32,926 nt of DNA from an uncultured Bacteroidales bacterium (GCA_946055515.1 CAMGGA010000007.1:1-32926), one strand, 5' to 3'. Positions 1 through 8,709 are shown, numbered from the stretch's first letter. Notes: generated by a model not told the origin, from the sequence alone. Numbers and translations are program-made.

Positions 1-51
1 CCAGGAAAGGCAGGACCAGAATCTGCAGTGTTACCATTACACCATACCCCA
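1..51 (-). tRNA. tRNA-Gln (CUG), 3' part cut by window edge
   Basis: The sequence is identical to the matching part of the complete tRNA-Gln at 104-177. It covers the acceptor 5' strand, D arm, anticodon arm and the start of the T stem. The T loop, acceptor 3' strand and CCA lie outside the window. Positions 1-55 match 127-181, so the two genes form a tandem duplication with a 126-bp offset. It lies downstream of the other copy on the same strand and probably shares its transcript. Confidence 0.88.
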
Positions 52-103
52 AACATTTGCCTTTCTGTTGTCCAAACAAAAGGCTTGGGAAATTGAGATT
101 TTT

Positions 104-177
104 TGGTTGGGGTACCCGGACTCGAACCAGGAAAGGCAGGACCAGAATCTGCAGTGTTACCATTACACCATACCCCA
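104..177 (-). tRNA. tRNA-Gln (CUG)
   Basis: The minus strand folds into a full cloverleaf of 74 nt. It has a 7-bp acceptor stem (TGGGGTA/TACCCCA), a D arm with GTGT/ACAC, an anticodon loop TTCTGGT with anticodon CTG, a T arm CCTGG-TTCGAGT-CCGGG, discriminator A and an encoded CCA (106-104). The anticodon decodes CAG glutamine codons, and the U1-A72 type acceptor end is typical of tRNA-Gln. The last anticodon-stem pair (31-39) reads A-C, a mismatch also present in the neighbouring copy. Confidence 0.95.
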
Positions 178-219
178 AACAAATGGGCCTTCGGAAGCGC
201 CGCTTCGCGAATACGGCTG

Positions 220-249
220 CAAAAGTAGGGCTTTTGTTTTTCTGAGCAA
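220..249 (-). promoter_or_regulatory. Bacteroidetes-type promoter of the tRNA-Gln pair
   Basis: On the minus strand a TTG (249-247) is followed after 19 bp by TACTTTTG (227-220). This matches the primary sigma factor consensus TTG-N19-21-TAnnTTTG of Bacteroidetes. The predicted transcript start, near 213, is about 35 nt before the tRNA 5' end at 177. Confidence 0.75.
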
Positions 250-333
250 ACTTTTCAGCCGATTTTTTTCAAGATTTGCCCCATTTTTCCTTCAAACAGG
301 GTATTCTGCAGCAGGGAGAGGGCCAAAAAATGG

Positions 334-2310
334 TCACTTTTGGGGTTTCGAAGCCGCGTCTGTAGTCCACTCCTTGCCCACGAGATATTCCGCCGCCTGG
401 AGTTGGGAGAAGGTATAGCGCTTCAGCTGCTGCAGGGCCGGGGAGAGGGGGCCCGAAAGCGGTTGCGGCGAGGCCCCGGGAGCGAGGCGGTAGGCAAATT
501 CCTGCTTCGTCTCGTCGTTGAAGACATAGAGGTGGAGCGAATCGCGGGTCGCGATGGTCTTGTCGGCCGTGTAGAAGGCCGCTGGGCGTTGTTCGCGGAG
601 CAAGTCCACGCCGAAGTTGTTCTGCACGTAGCTCACGCCCAAGAGGCCGAGGAGCGTGGGGCCCACGTCTTCCTGCACGGCAAACTGGCCCACGTGGCGG
701 GGCGAGAGGCGCGGCGAGTAGACGAGCAGGGGGATGTGGTTGTAACTTTCGGGGAGTTCGCAGTCGGCCTGGCCCACGAGTTTGCCGTGGTCGCCGAGGA
801 ACACGAAGACCGTATTCGCAAACCAGGGCTCGCGGGCCGCCGCCGCCATGAACGCGCCGATGCAGTGGTCGGCATAGCGCACAATCTGTTCCTCCTCGCT
901 CAGGGCAGGGTTGCGGAAAGCCTCGGGGATGATGTAGGGCGGGTGGTTGCTGATGGTGAGGAGCGTGGCGAAGAAAGGGTTTCCCTTGGCCGCTGCGGCG
1001 GAGAGCTGGGGCAGGGCGTAGGAAAAGAGAAAATCGTCGGCCACACCGAAGTGGTTCACCACCTTCTCCTTGGGATAGTTCTCCTGCGCATGGATCTGAC
1101 CGAAGCCATTGGTGCGCAGGAAAGCGTTCATGTTGTCGTATTGGCTCTCATGGGTCATGAAGAAGAGCGTTTCGTAGCCTTCGCGTTGCAACACCGTGGG
1201 GAGGCCCGAGTAGCGCGGGATGATGCTGCCCTTCATGGCGTTGCGGAACATGATGGCGGGGAAGCCGTAGAGCGTGGCGTAGATGCCGTGGTTCGTGTGG
1301 ATGCCTGCGGAATAGAAATTGTCGAACACGAGGGCCTGCTGGCTGAGCGAGTCGAGGCAGGGGGTAAGCCCTCGCGTGTTTCCGTAGCAGCCCAAGAGCT
1401 TGGCCGACATCGACTCCATCAACACGACGACTACATTCTCCCGTGTGCATTCCCCTTCAGCCTGCACTTTGCGGGCGATGGGCGAGATGCCGGGCAGTCC
1501 CGTGCGGCCCAGGTATTGCTGCGTGGCCCGCAGCGCCTCGTCGTCGGGCATGAGGTGGAGCCTTTGGTTTTCGGGGCGCAGGGCATCCAGCGAGCTGTAG
1601 AGCAGGTTGAACACGGGGTTTACGCCGAGATTGTTCAGCACGGGACTTTCGCAGAAGTAGGCCGCGCTCACCTTGATGGGGTTGTAGCCCAAGCGGCCGC
1701 GGATGCCCAGCAGGCATCCGCCGATGAGCACCGCGCCCACAACGAGGGCGCCGCAGCGTTCGCTCGTCAGGGGCCGCAAGGCCTTCGCCTTGTGGCGCTC
1801 CGCGAAGCGGCGGCACAGCCAGCCGAGGAAGCAGCCGAACCCGGCCGCCGAGAGGAAGTAGAGGGCGATGTAGCCCCACCACGAAGCCTCCCCGAAAATC
1901 ATGCCGAAGGTTTGTGTGCCATACTCCGCCCAGTTCCATATCGACCCGTTGAGCAGCCGGATGAAGTAGCCGAAGTAGGGCACGTTGGCCGCGCAGCCCA
2001 TGAACACCAGGGCGTAGAGCAGGCCGTACCACCAGGCATATACCTTGTACAGAACGGGACGCCACAGTCCCGCCACCAGGGCCACGACCGCAGTGAGGAG
2101 GGGCAGGGCAGTGAGGTAGCAGGCAATGACATTGTCGAACCACACGCCGTTGGCGAAGGCCCGCGCTATCCAGTCCCAGCGGGCACTCACTTCGCCCGGG
2201 AGCTGCCCCTGCACGGAGCAGAAGAAGACGAGACGGTAGAGGGACATGACTCCGAGGGCCGCGGCGTGCACTGTGAGCACGAAACCTAAAGGTTTGAGAA
2301 ATTTCTTCAT
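334..2310 (-). CDS. LTA synthase family protein (membrane sulfatase-fold phosphoglycerol transferase-like)
   Basis: A 658-residue protein with about five N-terminal membrane helices (roughly residues 5-30, 60-82, 90-112, 143-165, 187-205) and a C-terminal extracytoplasmic sulfatase-fold domain from about residue 290. Visible catalytic elements are Glu299 in VLMESMS, the likely nucleophile Thr339 in GIHTNHG, and Asp507-His508 in FLGDHG. This is the LtaS/MdoB/EptA-like arrangement in which a Thr carries the phospho-group taken from a lipid head group. Gram-negative Bacteroidales have no lipoteichoic acid, so the acceptor is unknown; it could be a periplasmic glycan or an envelope lipid. The start is the Met of MKKFLKPL, which leaves a short leader after a -7 box at 2339-2332; an upstream in-frame Met would put that promoter inside the gene. 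It is divergent from rsfS. Confidence 0.85.
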   Translation of the reverse strand: MKKFLKPLGFVLTVHAAALGVMSLYRLVFFCSVQGQLPGEVSARWDWIARAFANGVWFDNVIACYLTALPLLTAVVALVAGLWRPVLYKVYAWWYGLLYALVFMGCAANVPYFGYFIRLLNGSIWNWAEYGTQTFGMIFGEASWWGYIALYFLSAAGFGCFLGWLCRRFAERHKAKALRPLTSERCGALVVGAVLIGGCLLGIRGRLGYNPIKVSAAYFCESPVLNNLGVNPVFNLLYSSLDALRPENQRLHLMPDDEALRATQQYLGRTGLPGISPIARKVQAEGECTRENVVVVLMESMSAKLLGCYGNTRGLTPCLDSLSQQALVFDNFYSAGIHTNHGIYATLYGFPAIMFRNAMKGSIIPRYSGLPTVLQREGYETLFFMTHESQYDNMNAFLRTNGFGQIHAQENYPKEKVVNHFGVADDFLFSYALPQLSAAAAKGNPFFATLLTISNHPPYIIPEAFRNPALSEEEQIVRYADHCIGAFMAAAAREPWFANTVFVFLGDHGKLVGQADCELPESYNHIPLLVYSPRLSPRHVGQFAVQEDVGPTLLGLLGVSYVQNNFGVDLLREQRPAAFYTADKTIATRDSLHLYVFNDETKQEFAYRLAPGASPQPLSGPLSPALQQLKRYTFSQLQAAEYLVGKEWTTDAASKPQK

Positions 2311-2331
2311 GGGAAGGGGGATGAAACGCGG

Positions 2332-2360
2332 CAAATGTAGTGACATTTCCTTAAAATGTC
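2332..2360 (-). promoter_or_regulatory. -7 element TACATTTG plus adjacent 7-bp inverted repeat
   Basis: On the minus strand TACATTTG (2339-2332) fits TAnnTTTG and sits about 22 nt before the start codon at 2310. No TTG is found at the expected -33 distance. Instead an inverted repeat GACATTT-cctta-AAATGTC (2342-2360) lies directly upstream, where an operator or activator site could act. Function is inferred from position only. Confidence 0.45.
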
Positions 2361-2424
2361 GGGGCATTCTTCCTAATAGTTGTTTATTCCTTGCCTTTCT
2401 GCACAACTCCTTGCGGCTTTTCTT

Positions 2425-2454
2425 TTGCATTGCTCCCATTTCTCACTAACTTTG
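2425..2454 (+). promoter_or_regulatory. Promoter of the rsfS-ftsH-cdsA transcript
   Basis: TTG at 2425-2427, a 19-bp spacer and TAACTTTG at 2447-2454 match the Bacteroidetes consensus. The predicted start of transcription is near 2461, giving a leader of about 47 nt before rsfS. Confidence 0.75.
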
Positions 2455-2507
2455 CCGCCTCAAATTACAAGACACTCACTCCTAATTATAATATACAACA
2501 ACTTCAA

Positions 2508-2867
2508 ATGGCTACAACGCAACAACTGGTAGATACAATCATCGAAGGCATTCACGAAAAGAAGGGACGCAGCGTCGTAACGGTAAACCTGCAACATATC
2601 GATACGGCACCCTGCGCCTATTTTGTGATATGCACGGGCGGTTCGCCGCAGCAGGTCGATGCCATCTGCGACTCGGTGGAAGAGTTTGCCCGCATCCATG
2701 CAGGGGAGAAGCCCGCCGCTATCTGCGGCCGCCAAAATGCCGAATGGATTGCCCTCGACTACGGCACGGTCATGGTCCACGTGCTTCTGCCCGAGGCCCG
2801 CGAACACTACGACCTCGAAAACCTCTGGGACGACGCCGAACTCCAGCAATTTGCTGATATTGACTAA
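2508..2867 (+). CDS. rsfS: Ribosomal silencing factor RsfS
   Basis: A 119-residue protein, the usual length of the RsfS/Iojap/DUF143 family. RsfS binds ribosomal protein uL14 and blocks subunit joining, which lowers translation when nutrients are scarce. Family hallmarks include the central YFVICTGGSPQQVDAI segment, the EWIALDYGTVMVHVL strand and the C-terminal YDLENLWDDAE helix. The start is the Met of MATTQQLVD, which agrees with the promoter at 2425-2454; the longer in-frame extension would begin before the promoter. It is the first gene of a probable operon with ftsH (79 nt downstream), a neighbourhood often seen in Bacteroidetes. Confidence 0.93.
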   Translation: MATTQQLVDTIIEGIHEKKGRSVVTVNLQHIDTAPCAYFVICTGGSPQQVDAICDSVEEFARIHAGEKPAAICGRQNAEWIALDYGTVMVHVLLPEAREHYDLENLWDDAELQQFADID

Positions 2868-2946
2868 ATCTCACCAGTGACACCTGCGCGGGGCACGCTA
2901 TTTGCCTTGTCCCAGAGCGTCACACTCTCAAATCTCATTTTTCAAT

Positions 2947-5013
2947 ATGTCACAACAACCCAACCCCAAGCCGCAGCCCAAGCAGCCCGATGGGAAGAAA
3001 CCCGGTTTCAATCTTACTTGGCTCTACTTTGCCATCATAGCCGGTTTGGCTTTCATGCTCTACACGGGCAATGGCGAAAGTGCAGGTGGCAAGAACATGG
3101 AGGTGGACTACACCTCGTTCAGGGCCTACGTGCAGAAGGGCTATGCCCGTGAGGTGGTGGTCAACAAGACAGACGGCGAGGTGCGCCTCGTGGTGCGCCC
3201 CGAACACATCCGCGAGCTCTTCAAGGCAGGCAGCGACCAGGTGGGCACAGCACCCACGGTGACCGCCAAATACCCCAACGTCGACAATGTCACCCAATTC
3301 CTCGACACCAACTACAAGGGCGCTGTGCGCTATGAGGAAAGCAGCAATTTCTTCCTGCAGCTCCTCGGCTCCATCCTCCCCATCATTCTCCTCGTCATCC
3401 TCTGGTATGCCATGTTCCGCCGCATGGGAACGGGCGGCGGCGGGGGCGGCATCTTCAGCATAGGCAAGAGCAAGGCCCGCCTCTTCGAGAAAAACGGGAA
3501 AAACACGACCCACATCACCTTCAAGGACGTGGCCGGACAGGAAGGTGCCAAGCAGGAAGTGCAGGAAATCGTCGATTTCTTGAAAAACCCGAAGAAGTAC
3601 ACCGAACTGGGCGGCAAAATCCCCAAGGGAGCCTTGCTCGTGGGACCTCCGGGTACGGGCAAAACCCTCCTGGCCAAGGCCGTGGCAGGCGAGGCCGACG
3701 TGCCCTTCTTCTCCATGGCGGGTTCCGATTTTGTGGAAATGTTTGTCGGCGTCGGTGCCAGCCGTGTGCGCGACCTTTTCCAGCAGGCCAAGGAGAAAGC
3801 CCCCTGCATCGTCTTCATTGATGAGGTGGACGCCATCGGCCGTGCCCGCGGCAAGAATGCCACCATGGGCGGCAACGACGAGCGCGAGAACACGCTCAAC
3901 CAGTTGCTCACCGAGATGGACGGCTTCGGCACGAACACCGGCGTGATTGTGCTCGCCGCCACGAACCGCGTGGAAATCCTCGATCCCGCCCTGCTCCGTG
4001 CAGGCCGCTTCGACCGACAAATCCACGTGGACCTGCCCGAACTCTCCGAACGTGTGGCCATTTTCAAGGTTCACCTGGCCCCGCTCAAGGTAGACCCCAA
4101 TCTCGACATTGACCTCCTGGCCCGCCAAACTCCCGGCTTCTCGGGCGCCGACATCGCTAACGTCTGCAACGAAGCGGCCCTCATTGCGGCACGCCACGGC
4201 AGCAAGGAGGTGGGCAAGCAGGATTTTCTCGATGCCGTGGACCGCATCATCGGCGGTCTGGAGAAGACAACGAAGGTCATGACCGAGGACGAAAAGCGCG
4301 CCGTCGCCGTCCACGAAGCTGGCCACGCCTCCCTCTCCTGGCTGCTCCAGTATGCGGACCCGCTGGTCAAGGTGACCATCGTGCCCCGTGGCCAGGCGCT
4401 CGGTGCCGCGTGGTATCTGCCCGAAGAGCGCACCATCACCACAAAGGAGCAGATGCTCGACGAAATCTGTTCGCTGCTCGGTGGTCGTGCCGCCGAGGAT
4501 GTGTTCCTCGGCCATGTCTCGAGCGGTGCGTTCAACGACCTCGAGCGTGTCACGAAACGCATCTACGGCATGGTGGCCTACCTCGGCATGAGCGAGAGTC
4601 TGAGCAACCTCTGCTACTACAGTGCCCAGGGCGATTACGGCTTCACGAAGCCCTACTCGGAAAAGACTGCCGAACTCATCGACGAAGAGGTGAAGCGCAT
4701 GGTGGCCGAGCAGTATGCCCGCGCCAAGCAAATTCTTACCGAAAATGCCGCCAAGCACAACGCCCTCGCCGACCTCCTCGTGGAACGCGAAGTGATCATG
4801 GCCGAAGACGTGGAACGCATCTTTGGCCCGCGCCCCTGGAAGAGCCGTACCGACGTGCTCATGGAAGAGGAGGCCGTGAAGATGGCCGAAGCGCGCACCC
4901 GCAAACTCGAGGCACAGGCCGCCCAGGCCGAGGCCCAGACCGCCGAGGCCGAAAAGCAGCCTGCTGCCGATTCTCCCGCAGCTGAGGCCGGAGAAGGCCA
5001 AGATCCCGCTTGA
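2947..5013 (+). CDS. ftsH: ATP-dependent zinc metalloprotease FtsH
   Basis: A 688-residue membrane-anchored AAA+ protease that degrades damaged membrane proteins and short-lived regulators. Two membrane segments (about residues 20-37 and 135-156) flank a periplasmic domain. A Gly-rich linker follows, then the AAA domain with Walker A GPPGTGKT (233-240), Walker [12 protein letters not shown] and the second region of homology ending in [10 protein letters not shown]. The M41 peptidase domain has the zinc motif HEAGH (456-460) and a third ligand Asp531 in FNDLERVT. All catalytic residues are intact. The C-terminal tail is rich in Ala, Glu and Gln repeats ([11 protein letters not shown]), likely flexible or coiled. 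The start at the Met of MSQQPNP is preferred; an ORF extension begins 45 nt upstream with no family support. Confidence 0.96.
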   Translation: MSQQPNPKPQPKQPDGKKPGFNLTWLYFAIIAGLAFMLYTGNGESAGGKNMEVDYTSFRAYVQKGYAREVVVNKTDGEVRLVVRPEHIRELFKAGSDQVGTAPTVTAKYPNVDNVTQFLDTNYKGAVRYEESSNFFLQLLGSILPIILLVILWYAMFRRMGTGGGGGGIFSIGKSKARLFEKNGKNTTHITFKDVAGQEGAKQEVQEIVDFLKNPKKYTELGGKIPKGALLVGPPGTGKTLLAKAVAGEADVPFFSMAGSDFVEMFVGVGASRVRDLFQQAKEKAPCIVFIDEVDAIGRARGKNATMGGNDERENTLNQLLTEMDGFGTNTGVIVLAATNRVEILDPALLRAGRFDRQIHVDLPELSERVAIFKVHLAPLKVDPNLDIDLLARQTPGFSGADIANVCNEAALIAARHGSKEVGKQDFLDAVDRIIGGLEKTTKVMTEDEKRAVAVHEAGHASLSWLLQYADPLVKVTIVPRGQALGAAWYLPEERTITTKEQMLDEICSLLGGRAAEDVFLGHVSSGAFNDLERVTKRIYGMVAYLGMSESLSNLCYYSAQGDYGFTKPYSEKTAELIDEEVKRMVAEQYARAKQILTENAAKHNALADLLVEREVIMAEDVERIFGPRPWKSRTDVLMEEEAVKMAEARTRKLEAQAAQAEAQTAEAEKQPAADSPAAEAGEGQDPA

Positions 5014-5019
5014 CACGAG

Positions 5020-5078
5020 GCCGGACTGGAGCGAATGGCTGCCTATATATATAATAGGAGTGTTCGCCTCGGTCCGGC
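5020..5078 (+). promoter_or_regulatory. Stacked hairpin in the ftsH-cdsA gap
   Basis: Three nested inverted repeats share one axis: GCCGGAC/GTCCGGC (5020-5026 and 5072-5078), GCGAA/TTCGC (5031-5035 and 5063-5067) and CCTAT/ATAGG (5042-5046 and 5054-5058) around an AT-rich apex. A 4x4 internal loop separates the first two. It begins 6 nt after the ftsH stop and is not followed by a clean T-run. It could be a partial terminator, an RNA-processing site, or a stabiliser of the ftsH message. The apex carries TATATATAATAGG, which recurs at 10448-10460. Confidence 0.5.
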
Positions 5079-5168
5079 TATTCTCTTTCTCAGCAACCCA
5101 CCGCCTGCCTCCGCAGCCGCCCGGCCCCGCGGTGTGCAGCAAAAGTTTATCCCCAATCACCCAGAAGT

Positions 5169-6017
5169 ATGAACAATCTCGTCTTGCGTGCCCTCACGGG
5201 GGCCGTGTTCGTGGCCGTGTTGGTCGGAGGCATCCTCTACGGTTCCCTCACCTTCGTGTTGCTTTTCGCCCTCATCACGGGACTCACCGTGTGGGAGTTC
5301 TCGGGCATTGTGAACCGCCATGCGGGCGCATCGGTCAATCGGTTGATCAACACGGTTGCCGCTGTCTATCTCTTCTTTGCCTTTGCCGGTTTCTGTGCCG
5401 ACTACGTGCCCTCGCGCGCCTTTGTGCCCTACCTCGTGTCCGTAGTCTATCTGCTCGTGAGCGAGCTCTACCTGAAGAAGCCCGACCCCTTGAAAAATTG
5501 GGCCTATGCCTTCGCCTCGCAAGTCTACGTGGCCCTCGGCTTCTCCCTGCTTAGCGTGCTCGCCTTCCAGCTCGACCCCTTCAGCGGCCAAGTGAAGTAT
5601 GAGCCCATCTACCCCCTGAGCGTATTCCTCTTCCTCTGGACCAGCGACACCGGCGCTTACGTGTGCGGCTCCCTGCTCCACCGCCGTTTCCCCGCCAAAC
5701 TCTTCGAGCGTATCTCGCCCAACAAGTCGTGGGTGGGCAGCATCGGTGGCGGATTGCTCTGTCTGGCTGTCGGCGCGTTGCTCGCCTGCCTCTTCCCCGA
5801 CAAGCTCACCCTTCCCGGCTGGCTCGGCCTCGGCCTGACCGTCTGCGTGTTCGGCACGTGGGGCGATTTGGTCGAAAGCCTCCTGAAGCGCCAGCTCGGC
5901 ATCAAGGACAGCGGCCACATCCTCCCCGGCCACGGCGGCATGCTCGACCGTTTCGACTCCTCCCTCCTTGCCATTCCTGCCGCAGTTCTCTATCTCTATA
6001 CCCTCGCAAACTTCTAA
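5169..6017 (+). CDS. cdsA: Phosphatidate cytidylyltransferase CdsA
   Basis: A 282-residue integral membrane protein that makes CDP-diacylglycerol from phosphatidate and CTP, the branch point of phospholipid synthesis. About eight hydrophobic segments are visible. The C-terminal family signature is intact: FERISPNKSWVGSIGG, then FGTWGDLVESLLKR, then IKDSGHILPGHGGMLDRFDS, which holds the Asp and Lys residues of the CTP_transf_1 signature. It sits 155 nt after ftsH and 4 nt before the next gene, so it is likely co-transcribed with both. Its product feeds PssA at 31738-32490 in the same window. Confidence 0.95.
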   Translation: MNNLVLRALTGAVFVAVLVGGILYGSLTFVLLFALITGLTVWEFSGIVNRHAGASVNRLINTVAAVYLFFAFAGFCADYVPSRAFVPYLVSVVYLLVSELYLKKPDPLKNWAYAFASQVYVALGFSLLSVLAFQLDPFSGQVKYEPIYPLSVFLFLWTSDTGAYVCGSLLHRRFPAKLFERISPNKSWVGSIGGGLLCLAVGALLACLFPDKLTLPGWLGLGLTVCVFGTWGDLVESLLKRQLGIKDSGHILPGHGGMLDRFDSSLLAIPAAVLYLYTLANF

Positions 6018-6021
6018 GCCC

Positions 6022-7245
6022 ATGTTCTCCCGCCTTGTCCGGATGGAACGCCGCCGTTTCGTGTGGCGCCTGGCTTTCGTGGTCAGTGCAATGGTGATGC
6101 TGGTCAGTGCAGTCACCATCTTCGTGGTGGTGCGCAGGCCCTTTGTGGACGATTTCGAGATTGTGGACCCCTTGGGCGGCAATCTCTTCCCTTCGGCCAT
6201 CCTCTCCCTGGCCACCACCGACGCCCAGATTGTGCAGCCCATGGAAGGCAAGTGTCTTGGCAATGCCAAGTCGTGCGTGGCCATCCGTCTCACCTCGCCC
6301 AAGGAGGGAGCCATCGTGCGCATCGAGCTGGCCGAAACTCCCTTCTACGCCCGCTCCGTTTCCACCTTCGTGTTGCCTGAGAAAGACGTGGAGTACATCA
6401 TCTACCCCGAAATCCTCTGGCGCTACGAAGCCCTCCGCACCAACCAGCAGGCCGAGCCCATCAACGTGGTGGCGCAGGTGGAAGTCATGGGCAAGGACTG
6501 GGGCCAGCGCAACCGCACGTTCAGCGTGCGCAGCGTCAATGAGTGCCTCATCGGGTACGTGAAGCCCCTCGCCAACGGCAAGACCACCTTCGTCAGCACC
6601 CGACTGTTCTATGCAGCCTACGTCAACGAAGAACACCCTCTCATCGACAAAGTGCTCCGCGAAGCCCTCAACACCCGCATCGTCAAGCGCTTCCAGGGCT
6701 ACCAGGTGGGCACGGAAGCCTCCGTGAACCAGCAGGTCTACGCCCTGTGGAACGTGCTCCAGAAACGCAAGTTCCGCTACAGTTCCGTGAGCTATTCGAG
6801 TCTGTCGAGCAATGTGGTCTACGCCCAGCGCGTGCGCACCTTTGAGGATGCCCTCGGCTCGTCACAAATCAACTGTGTGGACGGCAGTGTGCTCTTCGCC
6901 TCCCTCCTGCGCGCCATCAACATCACCCCCGTTCTCGTGCAGATACCCGGCCACATGTTTGTCGGCTACTACACCGATGCTTCGCGCCAGCACCTCACCT
7001 TCCTCGAAACCACGATGATAGGCGACATTGACCTCGATGACTATTTCCCCGAAGAAAAGCTCGACTCCACGTTGCAGGGCAGGTCGCAGGGCGAAATGTC
7101 GCGCCTCACGTTTGACAAGTCGAAGGAATATGCCCAGAAGAAATACGCCTCGGTCGAAAAGCAGGTGAAGGCCAACAAGCAGGGCTACCTGTTTGTGGAA
7201 ATCTCCAAGGGCGTGCGCCGGAAAATCCAGTCCATAGGCCGGTGA
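6022..7245 (+). CDS. Membrane-anchored transglutaminase-like protein of unknown function
   Basis: A 407-residue protein with one N-terminal membrane helix (about residues 14-36 after a basic MERRR stretch), so most of it should face the periplasm. The C-terminal half resembles a transglutaminase-like fold. Cys285 lies in INCVDGSVLFASLLRA, His311 in IPGHMFVGYY and an acidic residue near Glu329 in FLETTMIGD. The Cys/His/acid order and the CVDGS helix match this superfamily, which includes peptidases as well as cross-linking enzymes. The N-terminal half is unassigned, perhaps a beta-rich domain. The start (MFSRLVRM) lies 4 nt after the cdsA stop; a second Met at 6043 is possible. Close linkage to cdsA and ftsH suggests an envelope role, but no substrate can be named. 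Confidence 0.7.
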   Translation: MFSRLVRMERRRFVWRLAFVVSAMVMLVSAVTIFVVVRRPFVDDFEIVDPLGGNLFPSAILSLATTDAQIVQPMEGKCLGNAKSCVAIRLTSPKEGAIVRIELAETPFYARSVSTFVLPEKDVEYIIYPEILWRYEALRTNQQAEPINVVAQVEVMGKDWGQRNRTFSVRSVNECLIGYVKPLANGKTTFVSTRLFYAAYVNEEHPLIDKVLREALNTRIVKRFQGYQVGTEASVNQQVYALWNVLQKRKFRYSSVSYSSLSSNVVYAQRVRTFEDALGSSQINCVDGSVLFASLLRAINITPVLVQIPGHMFVGYYTDASRQHLTFLETTMIGDIDLDDYFPEEKLDSTLQGRSQGEMSRLTFDKSKEYAQKKYASVEKQVKANKQGYLFVEISKGVRRKIQSIGR

Positions 7246-7251
7246 GCCTAC

Positions 7252-7298
7252 AAAAAAACCATGCAGGTTGCGAAGCTCGGGTTTCGCAACCTGCATGG
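7252..7298 (-). terminator. Strong intrinsic terminator of folA, between convergent genes
   Basis: A perfect 16-bp stem (7259-7274 with 7283-7298) and an 8-nt loop are followed, on the minus strand, by a run of seven T (7258-7252). It starts 20 nt after the folA stop. The plus-strand gene ending at 7245 could also use the hairpin, but on that side there is no T-run. Confidence 0.88.
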
Positions 7299-7317
7299 CT
7301 TATATAGGCCGTTGCCG

Positions 7318-7812
7318 TCAGTGGGCGCGGCAATAGTGGGCAAAGGTGAAGGGCTGTGCATTGCGTTCGTCCGCCTCGTGGCTTTCGCTTTCCACCAGTT
7401 GCCATTGCGAGGCGTCCCACTCGGGGAAAAACGTATCGGCCTCTTCGGGGGTTGCATGGATGTGCGTGAGGAAGAGGGCCTCGGCCAGGGGCAGGGCAGC
7501 GGCGTAGACACTTTCGCCCCCCATGGCAAACACCTGTTCCTCCGCCCCGCAGGCCGCGAGGGCCGCCTCGATGGAGTCAAACACTTCGATGCCCGGCGCC
7601 GTATAGTCAGCCTGGCGCGACACCACGAGGTTGCGGCGGTTCGGCAGCGCCCCCTTCGGCAGCGATTCGAAGGTCTTGCGCCCCATCAGCACGGTGTGGC
7701 CCGTGGTGAGCGCCTTGAAGTGTTTCAGGTCGGCCGAGAGGTGGTAGAGCAAGTCGCCGCGCAGTCCGATGGCCCCATTTTCGGCCACGGCACAGATAAG
7801 AGAAAGTTTCAT
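7318..7812 (-). CDS. folA: Dihydrofolate reductase
   Basis: A 164-residue enzyme, the normal size, that reduces dihydrofolate to tetrahydrofolate with NADPH. Recognisable elements are the N-terminal SLICAVAENGAIG strand and Met20-type loop, LLYHLSADLKHFKALT, the NADPH motif VLMGRKTFESLP, NRRNLVVSR, and the second cofactor loop VFAMGGESVY. The start is the Met of MKLSLICAV; a Met ten codons upstream would lie too close to the promoter. It is divergent from thyA, whose reaction oxidises methylene-tetrahydrofolate to dihydrofolate, the substrate of this enzyme. It ends at a strong terminator. Confidence 0.95.
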   Translation of the reverse strand: MKLSLICAVAENGAIGLRGDLLYHLSADLKHFKALTTGHTVLMGRKTFESLPKGALPNRRNLVVSRQADYTAPGIEVFDSIEAALAACGAEEQVFAMGGESVYAAALPLAEALFLTHIHATPEEADTFFPEWDASQWQLVESESHEADERNAQPFTFAHYCRAH

Positions 7813-7837
7813 GTTCGGGGAATGTTTGGCTTTGTCG

Positions 7838-7880
7838 TGCAAAAGTAGCGCAAACTCCCCGATTTTCCACTACTTTTGCA
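7838..7880. promoter_or_regulatory. Divergent folA/thyA promoter region built as an inverted repeat
   Basis: TGCAAAAGTA (7838-7847) and TACTTTTGCA (7871-7880) form a perfect 10-bp inverted repeat. Each arm contains TACTTTTG, a match to the -7 consensus, facing outward to folA (minus) and thyA (plus). No good TTG is present at -33 for either, so activity may be weak or depend on other factors. Leaders would be about 20-30 nt. Confidence 0.6.
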
Positions 7881-7914
7881 GGCATATAATCTATAAAGGA
7901 CAATCTCCACTCCC

Positions 7915-8709
7915 ATGCAGCAGTATTTAGACCTCCTCCAAAAGATACTCGACGAAGGCCACGTCAAGGGCGACCGCACCGGCACGGGCACCCGCAGCAT
8001 CTTCGGCCACCAGATGCGTTTCGACCTCGCGCAAGGCTTCCCCCTCCTCACCACGAAGAAGCTCCACCTGCGCTCCATCATCCACGAACTCCTCTGGTTC
8101 CTGCAGGGCGACACCAACGTGCGCTACCTCAAGGAAAACGGCGTGCGGATTTGGGACGAATGGGCAGGCCCCGACGGAGACCTCGGCCACATCTACGGCT
8201 ACCAGTGGCGCTCCTGGCCCGACTACGACGGGGGCCACATCGACCAGATAGCCGAAGTGGTGCGGCAAATCAAGGAAGAACCCAATTCGCGCCGCATCCT
8301 CGTTTCGGCCTGGAATGTGGCCGATTTGGACAAGATGAACCTCCCCCCGTGCCACCTGCTCTTCCAGTTCTACGTGGCCGACGGGCGGCTCTCGCTCCAG
8401 CTCTACCAGCGCTCGGCCGATACCTTCCTCGGCGTGCCCTTCAACATAGCCAGCTACGCCCTTCTCCTCCAGATGATGGCACAGGTCACGGGACTCCAGC
8501 CCGGCGAGTTTGTCCACACCACGGGCGATACCCACCTCTACCTCGACCACCTCGAGCAGGCACGCCTCCAGCTCACGCGCACGCCGCGCCCCTTGCCCCG
8601 CATGGTGCTCAATCCCGACGTGAAGGACATATTTGGTTTCCGCTACGAGGACTTCCACCTCGAGGACTACGACCCTTGGCCCCACATCGCGGCGAAAGTG
8701 TCGGTGTAA
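7915..8709 (+). CDS. thyA: Thymidylate synthase ThyA
   Basis: A 264-residue protein, the same length as the E. coli enzyme. It methylates dUMP to dTMP with methylene-tetrahydrofolate. The catalytic Cys146 is in [12 protein letters not shown]. Other conserved segments are [13 protein letters not shown], the Arg-rich [17 protein letters not shown] phosphate-binding segment, [19 protein letters not shown] (dUMP contacts) and [12 protein letters not shown]. It is divergent from folA and 49 nt before rsmF, with which it may be co-transcribed. Confidence 0.97.
   Translation: MQQYLDLLQKILDEGHVKGDRTGTGTRSIFGHQMRFDLAQGFPLLTTKKLHLRSIIHELLWFLQGDTNVRYLKENGVRIWDEWAGPDGDLGHIYGYQWRSWPDYDGGHIDQIAEVVRQIKEEPNSRRILVSAWNVADLDKMNLPPCHLLFQFYVADGRLSLQLYQRSADTFLGVPFNIASYALLLQMMAQVTGLQPGEFVHTTGDTHLYLDHLEQARLQLTRTPRPLPRMVLNPDVKDIFGFRYEDFHLEDYDPWPHIAAKVSV

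Noticed and set aside
340-2289. Long plus-strand open frame opposite the LtaS-like gene
   Set aside because: It is an antisense shadow: it has no recognisable domain, is rich in Arg, Glu, His and Val as expected from complementing GC-rich codons, and the minus-strand gene has an intact catalytic set.
2950-5160. Minus-strand open frame of 736 codons opposite ftsH
   Set aside because: Antisense shadow of a complete ftsH gene, with low-complexity His/Glu/Gly/Val content and no family features.
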